Shown piece by piece: positions 1 through 7,057 of a stretch of DNA of 26,671 bases. Both the position numbers and the translations under genes were made by a program. Numbering within the stretch: position 1 is the first letter of the stretch; each line of letters starts with the position of its first letter. Origin of the DNA: CAYRUP01 sp964578975. Lineage in GTDB: Bacteria > Pseudomonadota > Gammaproteobacteria > DSM-16500. The notes below the pieces were generated by a model. That model saw nothing but the letters and a program-made list of their open reading frames with translations, was not told the origin of the DNA and made no database searches. The DNA lies in NCBI GenBank assembly GCA_964578975.1, contig CAZOFA010000024.1, positions 1 through 26,671 of the forward strand, read 5' to 3'.

Positions 1-38
1 ATTTCCTAGCGAGGCGCGCTTGGATTTTTTTTTTTGGC

Positions 39-54
39 CCTTCGCGGGAATGAC
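39..54. repeat. Half of a GTCATTCCCGCG palindromic repeat
   Basis: The sequence CCTTCGCGGGAATGAC matches one arm of the palindromic family seen intact at 12417-12485 and inside a gene at 22366-22428. The partner arm is not clear in the first 38 bases, which hold an 11-base T run instead; the element is either degraded or cut by the window edge. It lies just downstream of the sohB stop on the minus strand. Confidence 0.5.
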
Positions 55-59
55 AAAGT

Positions 60-1067
60 TCAAATCAGCGTTAATCGACTCTCATACAATTTACTCACCG
101 GTGATGAAATTTTCTCAAACAACGATTTTTTAATATGATACGTCACTTCATAAAGTTCCGCGTGTTTACTCTGTTCCAACAAATAATCATCACTGGTTTT
201 TAACGCATCAATGAGATTTAATTGCAGTGCTTGTGTACCTAACCAATGTTCACCTGTCGCGACTTTCTCGATGTCGAGTTGTGGGCGATATTCCTTAATC
301 AAGTTTTTAAACAAATGATGAATTTCTTCAATTTCTTGATGCATTTTTTCCCGACCTTCTTCCGTGTTATGGCCGAACACGGTGAGGGTTCGTTTGAATT
401 GTCCAGCGGTCAATTGTTCAAAATCAATTTTATTGTCTTTTAATAACCGATGGAAATTCGGTAATTGCACAATCACACCAATCGAACCAATAATCGAAAA
501 CGGCGCGGCCAGAATTTTATTGCCGACCGAAGCCATCATGTAACCGCCACTGGCAGCCACTTTATCGACAATGATGGTCAAAGGAATATGTTGTTGTCGC
601 AAACGCGCAAGCTGAGAAGCACCTAAACCATAGGCATGCACCATGCCACCCGCGCTTTCTAGTTTGATCACCACTTCATCGGTTGTTTTGGCAATGTTTA
701 AAATTGCCGTGACTTCTTCACGCAAGGCGGTGACGGCAGAGGCTTTGATGTCGCCATCAAATTTCAGCACAAAAATATTTTTGCGCGGTTGAGCATTTTT
801 CCCGAGTGATTTTTCTAAATTTTTTTCAACTTTTTTTTGTTCTTTGGTAAATTGTTTAAATTGATCTTTTGACAAAATTTCTTCGAGTAAATTCTTTTTT
901 GTTTCACGATATTTTTTATTAATATTTTTTATGCTGAGCGCCCCGCGCATTTTTCCTTTACCACGACTTAAAATGCTGATGATGCCAAGCAGTAAAACAA
1001 AAATAAGTAAAACTAAAATGACTGCTTTGGCCATAAATAAAAATAATTGTGCGAGCACGGATAACAT
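60..1067 (-). CDS. sohB: SohB-type inner-membrane serine protease (S49 family)
   Basis: A 335-residue protein of the signal-peptide-peptidase-A/SohB family (peptidase S49), with the usual SohB length. Residues 5-33 form an N-terminal membrane anchor, followed by a Lys-rich charged linker (about 35-95). The protease domain runs from about residue 97 to 295. The nucleophile is expected at S173 in the AASGGYMMA motif and the general-base lysine at K225 in GQFKR, which are the Ser/Lys dyad positions of the family. SohB proteins are thought to degrade or release membrane-bound peptides in the periplasm; the substrate here is unknown. The ATG has an AGGATG ribosome site at suitable spacing and lies 11 bases after the stop of the DedA-PAP2 gene, so it is the last gene of the dacA-lipBA operon. 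Family assignment is secure; role in this operon is inference. Confidence 0.9.
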   Translation of the reverse strand: MLSVLAQLFLFMAKAVILVLLIFVLLLGIISILSRGKGKMRGALSIKNINKKYRETKKNLLEEILSKDQFKQFTKEQKKVEKNLEKSLGKNAQPRKNIFVLKFDGDIKASAVTALREEVTAILNIAKTTDEVVIKLESAGGMVHAYGLGASQLARLRQQHIPLTIIVDKVAASGGYMMASVGNKILAAPFSIIGSIGVIVQLPNFHRLLKDNKIDFEQLTAGQFKRTLTVFGHNTEEGREKMHQEIEEIHHLFKNLIKEYRPQLDIEKVATGEHWLGTQALQLNLIDALKTSDDYLLEQSKHAELYEVTYHIKKSLFEKISSPVSKLYESRLTLI

Positions 1068-1078
1068 ATAAAAGCATC

Positions 1079-3091
1079 CTATTTAGGTTTAATTAAGATT
1101 AATGGTTGTGTCTGGGGACGAAAGCCATGTTTTAACTGAACCATGACTTGTTTAATGACATATTGATCAGGCGACTGAATAAATAATAGGTCAGGCGTTA
1201 ATGTCACTTGATTTCTGCGCTTGAAAACCCAACTATAGGTGCGCGCCGAGAGCTCAACCGACCCCACCCAGAGCGGTTGTTTCGCGTTAGTTAAAATCAA
1301 ATTCGCATTCCATAAACGCAACACCAGCAAACGTTTACTGTCAGCTTCTGTTTTTATTAATTCAAGTTCAGGGGCTTTATCTAAATAAAGCGGTGCAACC
1401 AAAGGTAAATGTTCTGCGCTACGCACGTCAGCCACACGATGCAAAATACCAATCCAATCGGTTTTAGGCGGTATACTCCAACCATTTTTCAATAAAACAG
1501 TTTCGATGTCAGATAAATTTCCCATCCATTGCAAATTTAACAGTTGGAAAGTTGAACCAAAACGGTTGAGACGATACAGCGGTAAATGATCGCCTTGTTG
1601 ATTCCACCATGCATCCAGCGGAATGTTATATTGCGGCCAATCGAGTTGTTGATAATCTTTATGTAATTCGGCATAGTTGCGATCAACCGTGAGCGAATAA
1701 CTGACTGTGAGTGTCAGAAGAATTGTCAGAATAATGCCGAGTGGCTGCAGTTTTTCCTCACGTTGACGATTGTAAGAGAGACACACTAAAATCAATGTAG
1801 CAGAACCCAGTAACCAACCACCGACAACATCCGTAAACCAATGCACACCAAGATACAGTCGTGAAAAACTAATCGTTAAAATAAATGTGCCGACGATATA
1901 AAAAATAACACGACGAGATTTAATCTGCAAAATTTCGAGAAATAATAGCGTGATTCCTAAATAAAATGCAGTCGTGAGTGTCGTGTGGCCGCTGGGAAAA
2001 GAATAACTTTCGGGACTTTGTAAAACGCCCCAGGGACGAGGTGAATGCGCCAGCCATTTCAACACTTCAATTCCACCGCCTGCCATCAAACCCAGTGCTA
2101 ATACATGCCAAGCTGTATACCAGCGTTTACAATAGGCAAGCCACGCGAACAATGTTAGCGCGAGTGGCAACAATACCTTTTTTTCGCCTAAAAAAGTAAT
2201 TGCCAACATGATATTGTCAAAGAAGGGTGTACGAAGGCTGCGAAACAAATGGAAAAAAACTTGATTGATGAAAATATCTTCTGAGCCATACCAATGAATA
2301 TAAAATGTGAGATACAACAGTAAGCAGGAAATGGTAATAAAATAAAATGCGAGGGTTAACTGTCCATACGTTTGATTTGGATCATGATGTTTGAGCGATG
2401 TGGTAATGAAACTGAAGTAGGGTGAATCCGATAATGTACTCCAAAGTTTCGTTAATTGATGACTAATCTGTTTACCAATTAATTGAATGACACGATGAAC
2501 CAGCCAAACGCACAACATGATACCCAATAGCGTGAGTATCAACATCAAGATGACATGAATGGCAATGTCAGGCGGTAACTCGAGTGATGCAGTACCAATT
2601 AATATGCCCGGTAACATATACGCTGGCGCCCACAAAATGGCTGACAACACGTTTGCAATCGTGAAACGTAGCGGACGCATGCCCAGCATCCCTGCGACCA
2701 AGGGTACTAGCGCGCGCACGGGACCCACGAATCGACCGATAAACACACTCATCCAACCATGTCTCACAAAAAAAGTTTCGCCATTTTGCAGTAAATTGGG
2801 ATGAGTGCGAAACGGCCACACGTAAGGCAGACGGGTATTAAATTTACGACCAATCCAATAACTAATTCCATCGCCCACAATCGCGCCTAAAATGGCCCAA
2901 ATAATGGTTTCCCACAGCGGAATAATGCCGATGCCAGCCAGTGTGCCGATGGCGGTCATCATGACACTGCCAGGAATAATGGTGCCGATGATGGCGACTG
3001 ACTCTGCGGTCGAAATAGTAAAAGTCGCAAGACCTGCGAGATCAGGGTGTGCGTTGATCCATTGTAAAATAGGACTTAACGAGTCTGACAA
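1079..3091 (-). CDS. DedA + PAP2 phosphatase + LssY-like C-terminus membrane protein
   Basis: A polytopic membrane protein with three parts (numbered from the proposed TTG start, 670 residues). A DedA/SNARE-associated domain (about 10-190) has the usual charged residues E30, D74, R120 and R126. A PAP2 phosphatase domain (about 250-440) carries K345-X6-R352-P353, PSGH (366-369) and SRxYLGVHW with H417, so all three signature motifs are intact. The C-terminal soluble part (about 475-670) resembles the LssY C-terminal domain. Such proteins are expected to move or recycle lipid-phosphate carriers such as undecaprenyl pyrophosphate; that is inference. The frame is open upstream to an ATG at 3226, but that would overlap lipA by 134 bases. 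DedA similarity begins at the LSDSLSPILQW segment, and a TTG at 3091-3089 follows the lipA stop by one base with AGAAGAGG upstream, so I chose it. Confidence 0.85.
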   Translation of the reverse strand: MSDSLSPILQWINAHPDLAGLATFTISTAESVAIIGTIIPGSVMMTAIGTLAGIGIIPLWETIIWAILGAIVGDGISYWIGRKFNTRLPYVWPFRTHPNLLQNGETFFVRHGWMSVFIGRFVGPVRALVPLVAGMLGMRPLRFTIANVLSAILWAPAYMLPGILIGTASLELPPDIAIHVILMLILTLLGIMLCVWLVHRVIQLIGKQISHQLTKLWSTLSDSPYFSFITTSLKHHDPNQTYGQLTLAFYFITISCLLLYLTFYIHWYGSEDIFINQVFFHLFRSLRTPFFDNIMLAITFLGEKKVLLPLALTLFAWLAYCKRWYTAWHVLALGLMAGGGIEVLKWLAHSPRPWGVLQSPESYSFPSGHTTLTTAFYLGITLLFLEILQIKSRRVIFYIVGTFILTISFSRLYLGVHWFTDVVGGWLLGSATLILVCLSYNRQREEKLQPLGIILTILLTLTVSYSLTVDRNYAELHKDYQQLDWPQYNIPLDAWWNQQGDHLPLYRLNRFGSTFQLLNLQWMGNLSDIETVLLKNGWSIPPKTDWIGILHRVADVRSAEHLPLVAPLYLDKAPELELIKTEADSKRLLVLRLWNANLILTNAKQPLWVGSVELSARTYSWVFKRRNQVTLTPDLLFIQSPDQYVIKQVMVQLKHGFRPQTQPLILIKPK

Positions 3092-3092
3092 T

Positions 3093-4046
3093 TTAAAAGA
3101 CCTCTTCTCCTGCCGCTTGTCGATCAGCGTGATACGAAGATCGCACCAGCGGTCCGCTGGCCACATTTTTAAATCCAATTTGTTCTGCAAAGACTGCAAA
3201 TTCTTTAAATTGTTCTGGTGTGACATAACGTATGACGGGAATATGATATTTACTGGGTTGTAAATATTGTCCCAGTGTCAACATATCAACATCATGCGCA
3301 CGCAAATCTTGTAATGTTTGTTTGATTTCATCATCCGTTTCACCCAATCCCAACATCAAACCTGACTTGGTAGGAATGTGATTGAAGCGTTGTTTAAATT
3401 GTTTTAATAATTGCAACGAATGTTGGTAGTCAGATCCCGGTCGTGCTTGTTTATAAAGTCGCGGCACGGTTTCGATATTGTGATTAAACACATCAGGTAA
3501 TGCTTTGCCGGTTTCATCCAACGCAATTTCCATGCGCCCACGATAATCAGGCACCAAAATTTCAATTTTAATCTGTGGATTTTTTTCGCGGATGGCATTA
3601 ATACACGCGGTAAAATGACTGGCACCGCCATCGCGTAAATCGTCACGATCAACGGATGTGATCACCACATAACGTAAACCCATTTGCAAAATCGTGTTGG
3701 CTAAATTAATCGGTTCATTCACATCTAACGGATCTGGTCGTCCATGCGCGACATCGCAAAAACTACAACGACGCGTGCATTTGTCACCCATAATCATAAA
3801 TGTCGCGGTGCCATGACTGAAACATTCGGAAAGATTAGGGCAGGATGCTTCTTCACACACCGTCACGAGACGATTTTCTCGCAAGATATTTTTTAAGTTC
3901 GACACGGCTGAATTGGAGGGCAGACGAATACGAATCCAATCGGGTTTACGCAATGGATTAACCGTGGGTTCGATTTTAATCGGAATGCGGGACAATTTAT
4001 CGATGCCACGTTGTTTTTGATTCAGCTTTTTTTCTTGCATGTCCAT
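3093..4046 (-). CDS. lipA: Lipoyl synthase
   Basis: A radical-SAM enzyme that inserts two sulfur atoms into protein-bound octanoyl groups to make lipoyl cofactors for pyruvate and 2-oxoglutarate dehydrogenases and the glycine cleavage H protein. Both iron-sulfur sites are visible: the auxiliary cluster cysteines C64-X4-C69-X5-C75 (CEEASCPNLSEC) and the radical-SAM cluster C90-X3-C94-X2-C97 (CTRRCSFC). The C-terminal RSSYHAD motif, whose serine ligates the auxiliary cluster, is present. At 317 residues the length is typical. The ATG has AGGG five bases upstream and lies 7 bases after the lipB stop; lipA is therefore co-transcribed with lipB. The stop is followed at once by the probable TTG start of the next gene, suggesting translational coupling. 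Confidence 0.97.
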   Translation of the reverse strand: MDMQEKKLNQKQRGIDKLSRIPIKIEPTVNPLRKPDWIRIRLPSNSAVSNLKNILRENRLVTVCEEASCPNLSECFSHGTATFMIMGDKCTRRCSFCDVAHGRPDPLDVNEPINLANTILQMGLRYVVITSVDRDDLRDGGASHFTACINAIREKNPQIKIEILVPDYRGRMEIALDETGKALPDVFNHNIETVPRLYKQARPGSDYQHSLQLLKQFKQRFNHIPTKSGLMLGLGETDDEIKQTLQDLRAHDVDMLTLGQYLQPSKYHIPVIRYVTPEQFKEFAVFAEQIGFKNVASGPLVRSSYHADRQAAGEEVF

Positions 4047-4053
4047 GATAACC

Positions 4054-4692
4054 CTAATTAAAGATGTGGTGAGTATTATATCCCAAATTCCGCATTAAAT
4101 AATCCATCAGTTTCGTTTCTGTGGATGCCATGTCGATGTTGGGGACAAAGTCCGCGATTTGGGTCATTTCTAACTGTTGAAACCCGCACGGATTAATGCG
4201 TGTAAACGGTTCAAGATCCATCGCGACATTGAATGCTAATCCATGATACGAACATCCACGGCGTACGCGCAAACCAATGGACGCAATTTTTTTATCATCC
4301 ACATACACGCCGGGTGCTTCACGTTTTGCAGTCGCTTTAATGCCGAAATCGATTAAAACTTCAATAATGGCATTTTCAAGTCGCGTCACCATGTCGCGAA
4401 TGGTAAATTTTTTCCGTTTTAAGTCGATCAGCACGTATGCCACCAATTGTCCTGGGCCATGATAAGTGACTTGTCCACCACGATCGACTTGAATGATCGG
4501 AATCGATCCTGGATTTAAAAGATGTTCCGGTTTGCCATTTTGTCCCTGGGTAAAAACCGGTTCATGTTGCAATAACCAAATTTCATCCAGCGTCGAATCA
4601 TCACGTTCGTTGGTAAAACGCTGCATGGCATCCCAGCAAGATTGATAATCGACTGTTCCAAGTAAACGCACAATCACTTGTTGAGTTGTCAT
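4054..4692 (-). CDS. lipB: Octanoyl-[ACP]:protein N-octanoyltransferase
   Basis: LipB moves octanoate from acyl carrier protein to lipoyl domains, the step before LipA. The 212-residue protein shows the RGGQVTYHGPGQ signature (71-82), the catalytic lysine K135 in the KKIASIG motif and the catalytic cysteine C169 in INPCG. The start codon overlaps the ybeD stop in a TGATG arrangement, a classic sign of coupled translation. Its place between ybeD and lipA matches the common gammaproteobacterial order. No unusual features were seen. Confidence 0.96.
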   Translation of the reverse strand: MTTQQVIVRLLGTVDYQSCWDAMQRFTNERDDSTLDEIWLLQHEPVFTQGQNGKPEHLLNPGSIPIIQVDRGGQVTYHGPGQLVAYVLIDLKRKKFTIRDMVTRLENAIIEVLIDFGIKATAKREAPGVYVDDKKIASIGLRVRRGCSYHGLAFNVAMDLEPFTRINPCGFQQLEMTQIADFVPNIDMASTETKLMDYLMRNLGYNTHHIFN

Positions 4693-4961
4693 CAGAGAAC
4701 CATGAGTACATGAGGATTGCTGCTTAACTCACGATACAATGCATCGAGTTGTTCCTGATTATTTGCGTTAATCGTGATAGTTAATGCTAAATATTTTTTG
4801 TCTTTACTTAAACGATGCCGAATCGCATTTTCATGCAAGTCGGCAACATGTTTACGAATAATAGTTAATACTTCTATTTCAAATTGATCTGAGGCATGAC
4901 CAAATATTTTAAGAACAAATTCACATGGAAATTGTAGTGCTGATTCTCTTTCTTCACTCAT
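4692..4961 (-). CDS. ybeD: YbeD/DUF493 family small protein
   Basis: An 89-residue protein of the UPF0250/DUF493 (YbeD) family, with the compact ferredoxin-like alternating pattern and a conserved opening FPCEFVLKIFG. The family's function is unsettled; proposals include an allosteric or lipoate-linked regulatory role because it is commonly next to lipB. Here it sits between dacA (11 bases away) and lipB (overlapping stop/start), which is the order found in Escherichia coli. The start lacks a strong ribosome site (GAG directly before ATG). Confidence 0.88.
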   Translation of the reverse strand: MSEERESALQFPCEFVLKIFGHASDQFEIEVLTIIRKHVADLHENAIRHRLSKDKKYLALTITINANNQEQLDALYRELSSNPHVLMVL

Positions 4962-4972
4962 CTCGTACCACG

Positions 4973-6202
4973 TTATCCATTATTTGCTTTTTCATTGGAG
5001 CGAGAAAACAATTTGTTAAAACTAAAATCTAACGAATCAGATACACTGCGCCACAGGCCGCCTTTCAGATTGTTATCGAGCGCAATCAGCGGCTCAGAAG
5101 CAAGCACTTGTCCATTGAGCATGATGTTGATCGAGCCATAGGTTTGACCTTTCAACACGGGTGCTTGAATCGGTTCATTTAATTTGATGTTGGCTTGAAT
5201 ATTTTTATATTGGCCTGCAGGCATCGTCACAAATAAATCGTTGGCGAGTCCGAGGGCCACCATTTTCTTTTCACCTTTCCATACGCGTGCATCCGTTAAT
5301 CGAGTGGTGCCGTTATATAATTTATGAGTTTCATAAAATCGAAAACCATAGGTCAACAAGCGGATCGAATCTTCGGTGCGTGCCTTATCACTTTCTTCGC
5401 CCATGACAACGCTGATGAGGCGCGTGCCATTTTTGATCGCCGAAGAAACTAAGCAATAGCCTGCCTCGCTGGTATGTCCGGTTTTTAAGCCATCGGCATA
5501 TTGAAATTGCCATAACAGGCGATTGCGGTTGGGTTGGCGGATATTGTTATAGGTAAACCATTTTTCCGAGTAGAGGCGATAATCTTCGGGGAAATTTTTG
5601 ATAATCGCTTGCGCCAGTAAGGCTAAATCATGTGCGGTGGAATAATGTTCTGGATTGGGCAAGCCATTGCTATCAACGAAATGGCTGTTACTCATGCCAA
5701 TTAATTTAGCTTGGCCATTCATGAGACCGGCAAACGCATCTTCAGTCCCGCCCAAATATTCTGCCATGGCGACACTGGCATCATTGCCGGAGGCCACGAC
5801 AATTCCTTGCAATAATGCGCGCACCGGAACTTCGTCATTCACTTTAACAAACATGCGCGAACCACCTGTTTTCCAGGCTTTTTCGCTAATTCTAACTTTA
5901 TCATCCATGTGAATCGTGCCTGTTTTCAAGGCATTCGATATAACATACATGGTCATCAATTTCGTGAGACTCGCGGGCGGCAAGCGATTATTGGCATTTT
6001 TTTCGGCGATAATTTTACCGCTATCCCCATCCATCAAAATAAAACCGCGTGCTTCAAGGTTGGGGGTGGTCGGCATGATCACCGGTTGCGGCAGGGTCGG
6101 TACCGGAATAACCGGGTTAGCTTGAGCCAAACCACAAACTGAGCTTGCGATCACCAAAATCAGTATCGAAAAAGGTTTAAATATTGTTAACTTGCTGAGC
6201 AT
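4973..6202 (-). CDS. dacA: D-alanyl-D-alanine carboxypeptidase (PBP5/6 family)
   Basis: A low-molecular-weight penicillin-binding protein that trims the terminal D-Ala from peptidoglycan pentapeptides in the periplasm. The three active-site motifs of peptidase S11 are present (409-residue numbering): S78-L-T-K81, S138-G-N140 and K240-T-G242. A signal peptide covers residues 1-28, with a likely cut after AQA. The C-terminal PBP5_C beta domain (about 290-385) is followed by a segment near 395 that may form the amphipathic membrane anchor (LDFSFNKLFSRSN). The frame is open 17 codons further up, but the ATG at 6202 has TTAGGG seven bases upstream and starts a proper signal peptide. First gene of the dacA-ybeD-lipB-lipA-dedA/pap2-sohB operon. 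Confidence 0.95.
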   Translation of the reverse strand: MLSKLTIFKPFSILILVIASSVCGLAQANPVIPVPTLPQPVIMPTTPNLEARGFILMDGDSGKIIAEKNANNRLPPASLTKLMTMYVISNALKTGTIHMDDKVRISEKAWKTGGSRMFVKVNDEVPVRALLQGIVVASGNDASVAMAEYLGGTEDAFAGLMNGQAKLIGMSNSHFVDSNGLPNPEHYSTAHDLALLAQAIIKNFPEDYRLYSEKWFTYNNIRQPNRNRLLWQFQYADGLKTGHTSEAGYCLVSSAIKNGTRLISVVMGEESDKARTEDSIRLLTYGFRFYETHKLYNGTTRLTDARVWKGEKKMVALGLANDLFVTMPAGQYKNIQANIKLNEPIQAPVLKGQTYGSINIMLNGQVLASEPLIALDNNLKGGLWRSVSDSLDFSFNKLFSRSNEKANNG

Positions 6203-6305
6203 AGATATCCCTAAATAGTGATTCAAAAGTGCTATGGCAACCAAGTTTATCATAATTGCGCCATGAGGAAATAGATAAAAACAATTGATATTAATGAAAA
6301 AAGTT

Positions 6306-6341
6306 GTGAACGTTTGCGCTTGCGTGCCCGCAAACGTTCAC
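6306..6341. promoter_or_regulatory. Perfect 13-bp inverted repeat upstream of dacA/comEA-like
   Basis: Arms GTGAACGTTTGCG and CGCAAACGTTCAC are exact reverse complements separated by 10 bases. Read on the minus strand the stem is followed three bases later by six T residues, so it could terminate antisense read-through before dacA. It could equally be an operator. Its function is not decided by the sequence. Confidence 0.5.
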
Positions 6342-6342
6342 G

Positions 6343-6373
6343 ATATTGCAAAAAAAATCTTGACTTGCAATAT
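6343..6373. promoter_or_regulatory. 9-bp dyad overlapping a candidate -35 box
   Basis: ATATTGCAA (6343-6351) and TTGCAATAT (6365-6373) are exact inverted copies with 13 bases between them. The last base of the TTGACT hexamer at 6360-6365, a possible -35 box (TCATAT 18 bases downstream), overlaps the right arm. A regulator bound here could block this promoter. Promoter strength is uncertain. Confidence 0.35.
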
Positions 6374-6496
6374 GGCTAATGCATCATATCAGCATCGTAA
6401 TTAGTTTAATTAAACTGATTGTGATGGATAGGTTCCTCTGTAAAACCAACCTCCATTCTGGACGTTGGAAATCATATCCTTTGACGTACAAAAAAA

Positions 6497-6520
6497 TTTG
6501 ACTCAATCTATGCAGTCAAA
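6497..6520. promoter_or_regulatory. TTTGACT/AGTCAAA dyad in front of the ComEA-like gene
   Basis: Seven-base arms flank a 10-base spacer. The left arm contains TTGACT, which could be a -35 box with a poor -10 (TATGGA at 6522-6527, spacing 18). It lies 72 bases before the ATG. Reported as an operator-like site; alternative is chance symmetry. Confidence 0.3.
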
Positions 6521-6591
6521 CTATGGATGTCCATCGATATGCAGTGGAAAGATCACTAAATCATTTTTTTATGAATATAAGGAGTTTACAA

Positions 6592-6960
6592 ATGTCTTTT
6601 TATCGTAACGTCATTGCTGCAATTGCTGCTATGGGTTTAGCAACTGCTGTGTTCGCTGAAGGAACAGATAACCAAAATCCTGCCGCAGATAAAAATCAAC
6701 CTGCAGCAGCGGCACAACCAGTTGACCAAACAGCTAAAACAACAGCTGATGCAACCCAAGATAAAGTCAACATCAACAAAGCAACTGCAAAAGAACTTGC
6801 TAAAGTGAAAGGCATGAGCGCAACCAAAGCGAAAGCAGTTGTTGCTTATCGTAAAAAGCACGGCGAATTCAAATCCCTCGACGATTTGAAAGAAGTGAAA
6901 GGCTTCAAAAAAATGAATGAGCAAACCTTGAAAGATATCCAAGATCAATTGGTGATGTAA
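6592..6960 (+). CDS. Secreted helix-hairpin-helix (ComEA-like) DNA-binding protein
   Basis: A 122-residue protein with a clear signal peptide (MSFYRNVIAAIAAMGLATAVFA, cut after AVFA), an Ala/Gln/Asp-rich disordered linker (about 23-58) and a C-terminal pair of helix-hairpin-helix motifs (about 59-122). The motif residues VNINKATAKELAKVKGM and the FKSLDDLKEVKGF repeat match the ComEA family, in which the domain binds DNA without sequence preference. ComEA proteins pull incoming DNA into the periplasm during natural transformation. The start at 6592 has AAGGAG eight bases upstream; in-frame starts further up have none. It is followed by a strong hairpin, so it is probably a single-gene transcript. 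A short secreted HhH protein could also have another DNA-binding role. Confidence 0.85.
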   Translation: MSFYRNVIAAIAAMGLATAVFAEGTDNQNPAADKNQPAAAAQPVDQTAKTTADATQDKVNINKATAKELAKVKGMSATKAKAVVAYRKKHGEFKSLDDLKEVKGFKKMNEQTLKDIQDQLVM

Positions 6961-6972
6961 TCGATTCAGTAA

Positions 6973-7004
6973 ATGACAGTGGGGTGTATCTGCCCCACTG
7001 TCAT
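6973..7004 (+). terminator. Hairpin after the ComEA-like gene
   Basis: A perfect 12-bp stem (ATGACAGTGGGG/CCCCACTGTCAT) with an 8-base loop begins 13 bases after the stop. The following CCTGATTTTACT has only a short T run, so termination may be partial. The ATGAC ends recall the palindromic repeats elsewhere in the window. Confidence 0.6.
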
Positions 7005-7016
7005 CCTGATTTTACT

Positions 7017-7035
7017 CCTTCCCTCGACGGGAAGG
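7017..7035 (+). terminator. Second small hairpin before the AroB-like gene
   Basis: CCTTCCC and GGGAAGG pair around a TCGAC loop. ATTTTTAA follows eight bases later. It could be a second terminator or a structure in the leader of the AroB-like gene, whose ATG is 23 bases downstream. Confidence 0.35.
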
Positions 7036-7057
7036 CGTACTAAATTTTTAATCAAAT

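Larger units (their letters stand above)
6203..6591. other. 389-base intergenic region with clustered dyads
   Basis: Non-coding region between divergent dacA and the ComEA-like gene. On the minus side, TATGAT (plus 6249-6254) could be a -10 box for dacA, with no good -35. On the plus side there are several TTGAC hexamers: TTGACT at 6360, TTGACG at 6481 and TTGACT at 6498. The first is 18 bases from TCATAT (6384). Dyads include a perfect 13-bp inverted repeat (6306-6318/6329-6341), a 9-bp one (6343-6351/6365-6373), the 14-base palindrome AGTTTAATTAAACT (6403-6416), a bulged hairpin (6424-6456) and TTTGACT/AGTCAAA (6497-6503/6514-6520). I found no convincing tRNA or open frame; the upstream in-frame extension of the ComEA-like ORF to 6523 lacks a ribosome site. 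Confidence 0.6.

Noticed and set aside
3093..3226. Extension of the DedA-PAP2 protein upstream to the ATG at 3226
   Set aside because: It overlaps lipA coding sequence and adds residues unlike any DedA N-terminus; TTG at 3091 is a better start.
6403..6416. AGTTTAATTAAACT palindrome as a specific regulator site
   Set aside because: It is AT-only at its centre and could occur by chance; kept only as part of the dyad cluster.
6637..6948. 103-residue open frame antisense to the ComEA-like gene
   Set aside because: The plus-strand protein has a signal peptide, ribosome site and known domain; the antisense frame is a shadow with no start signal.
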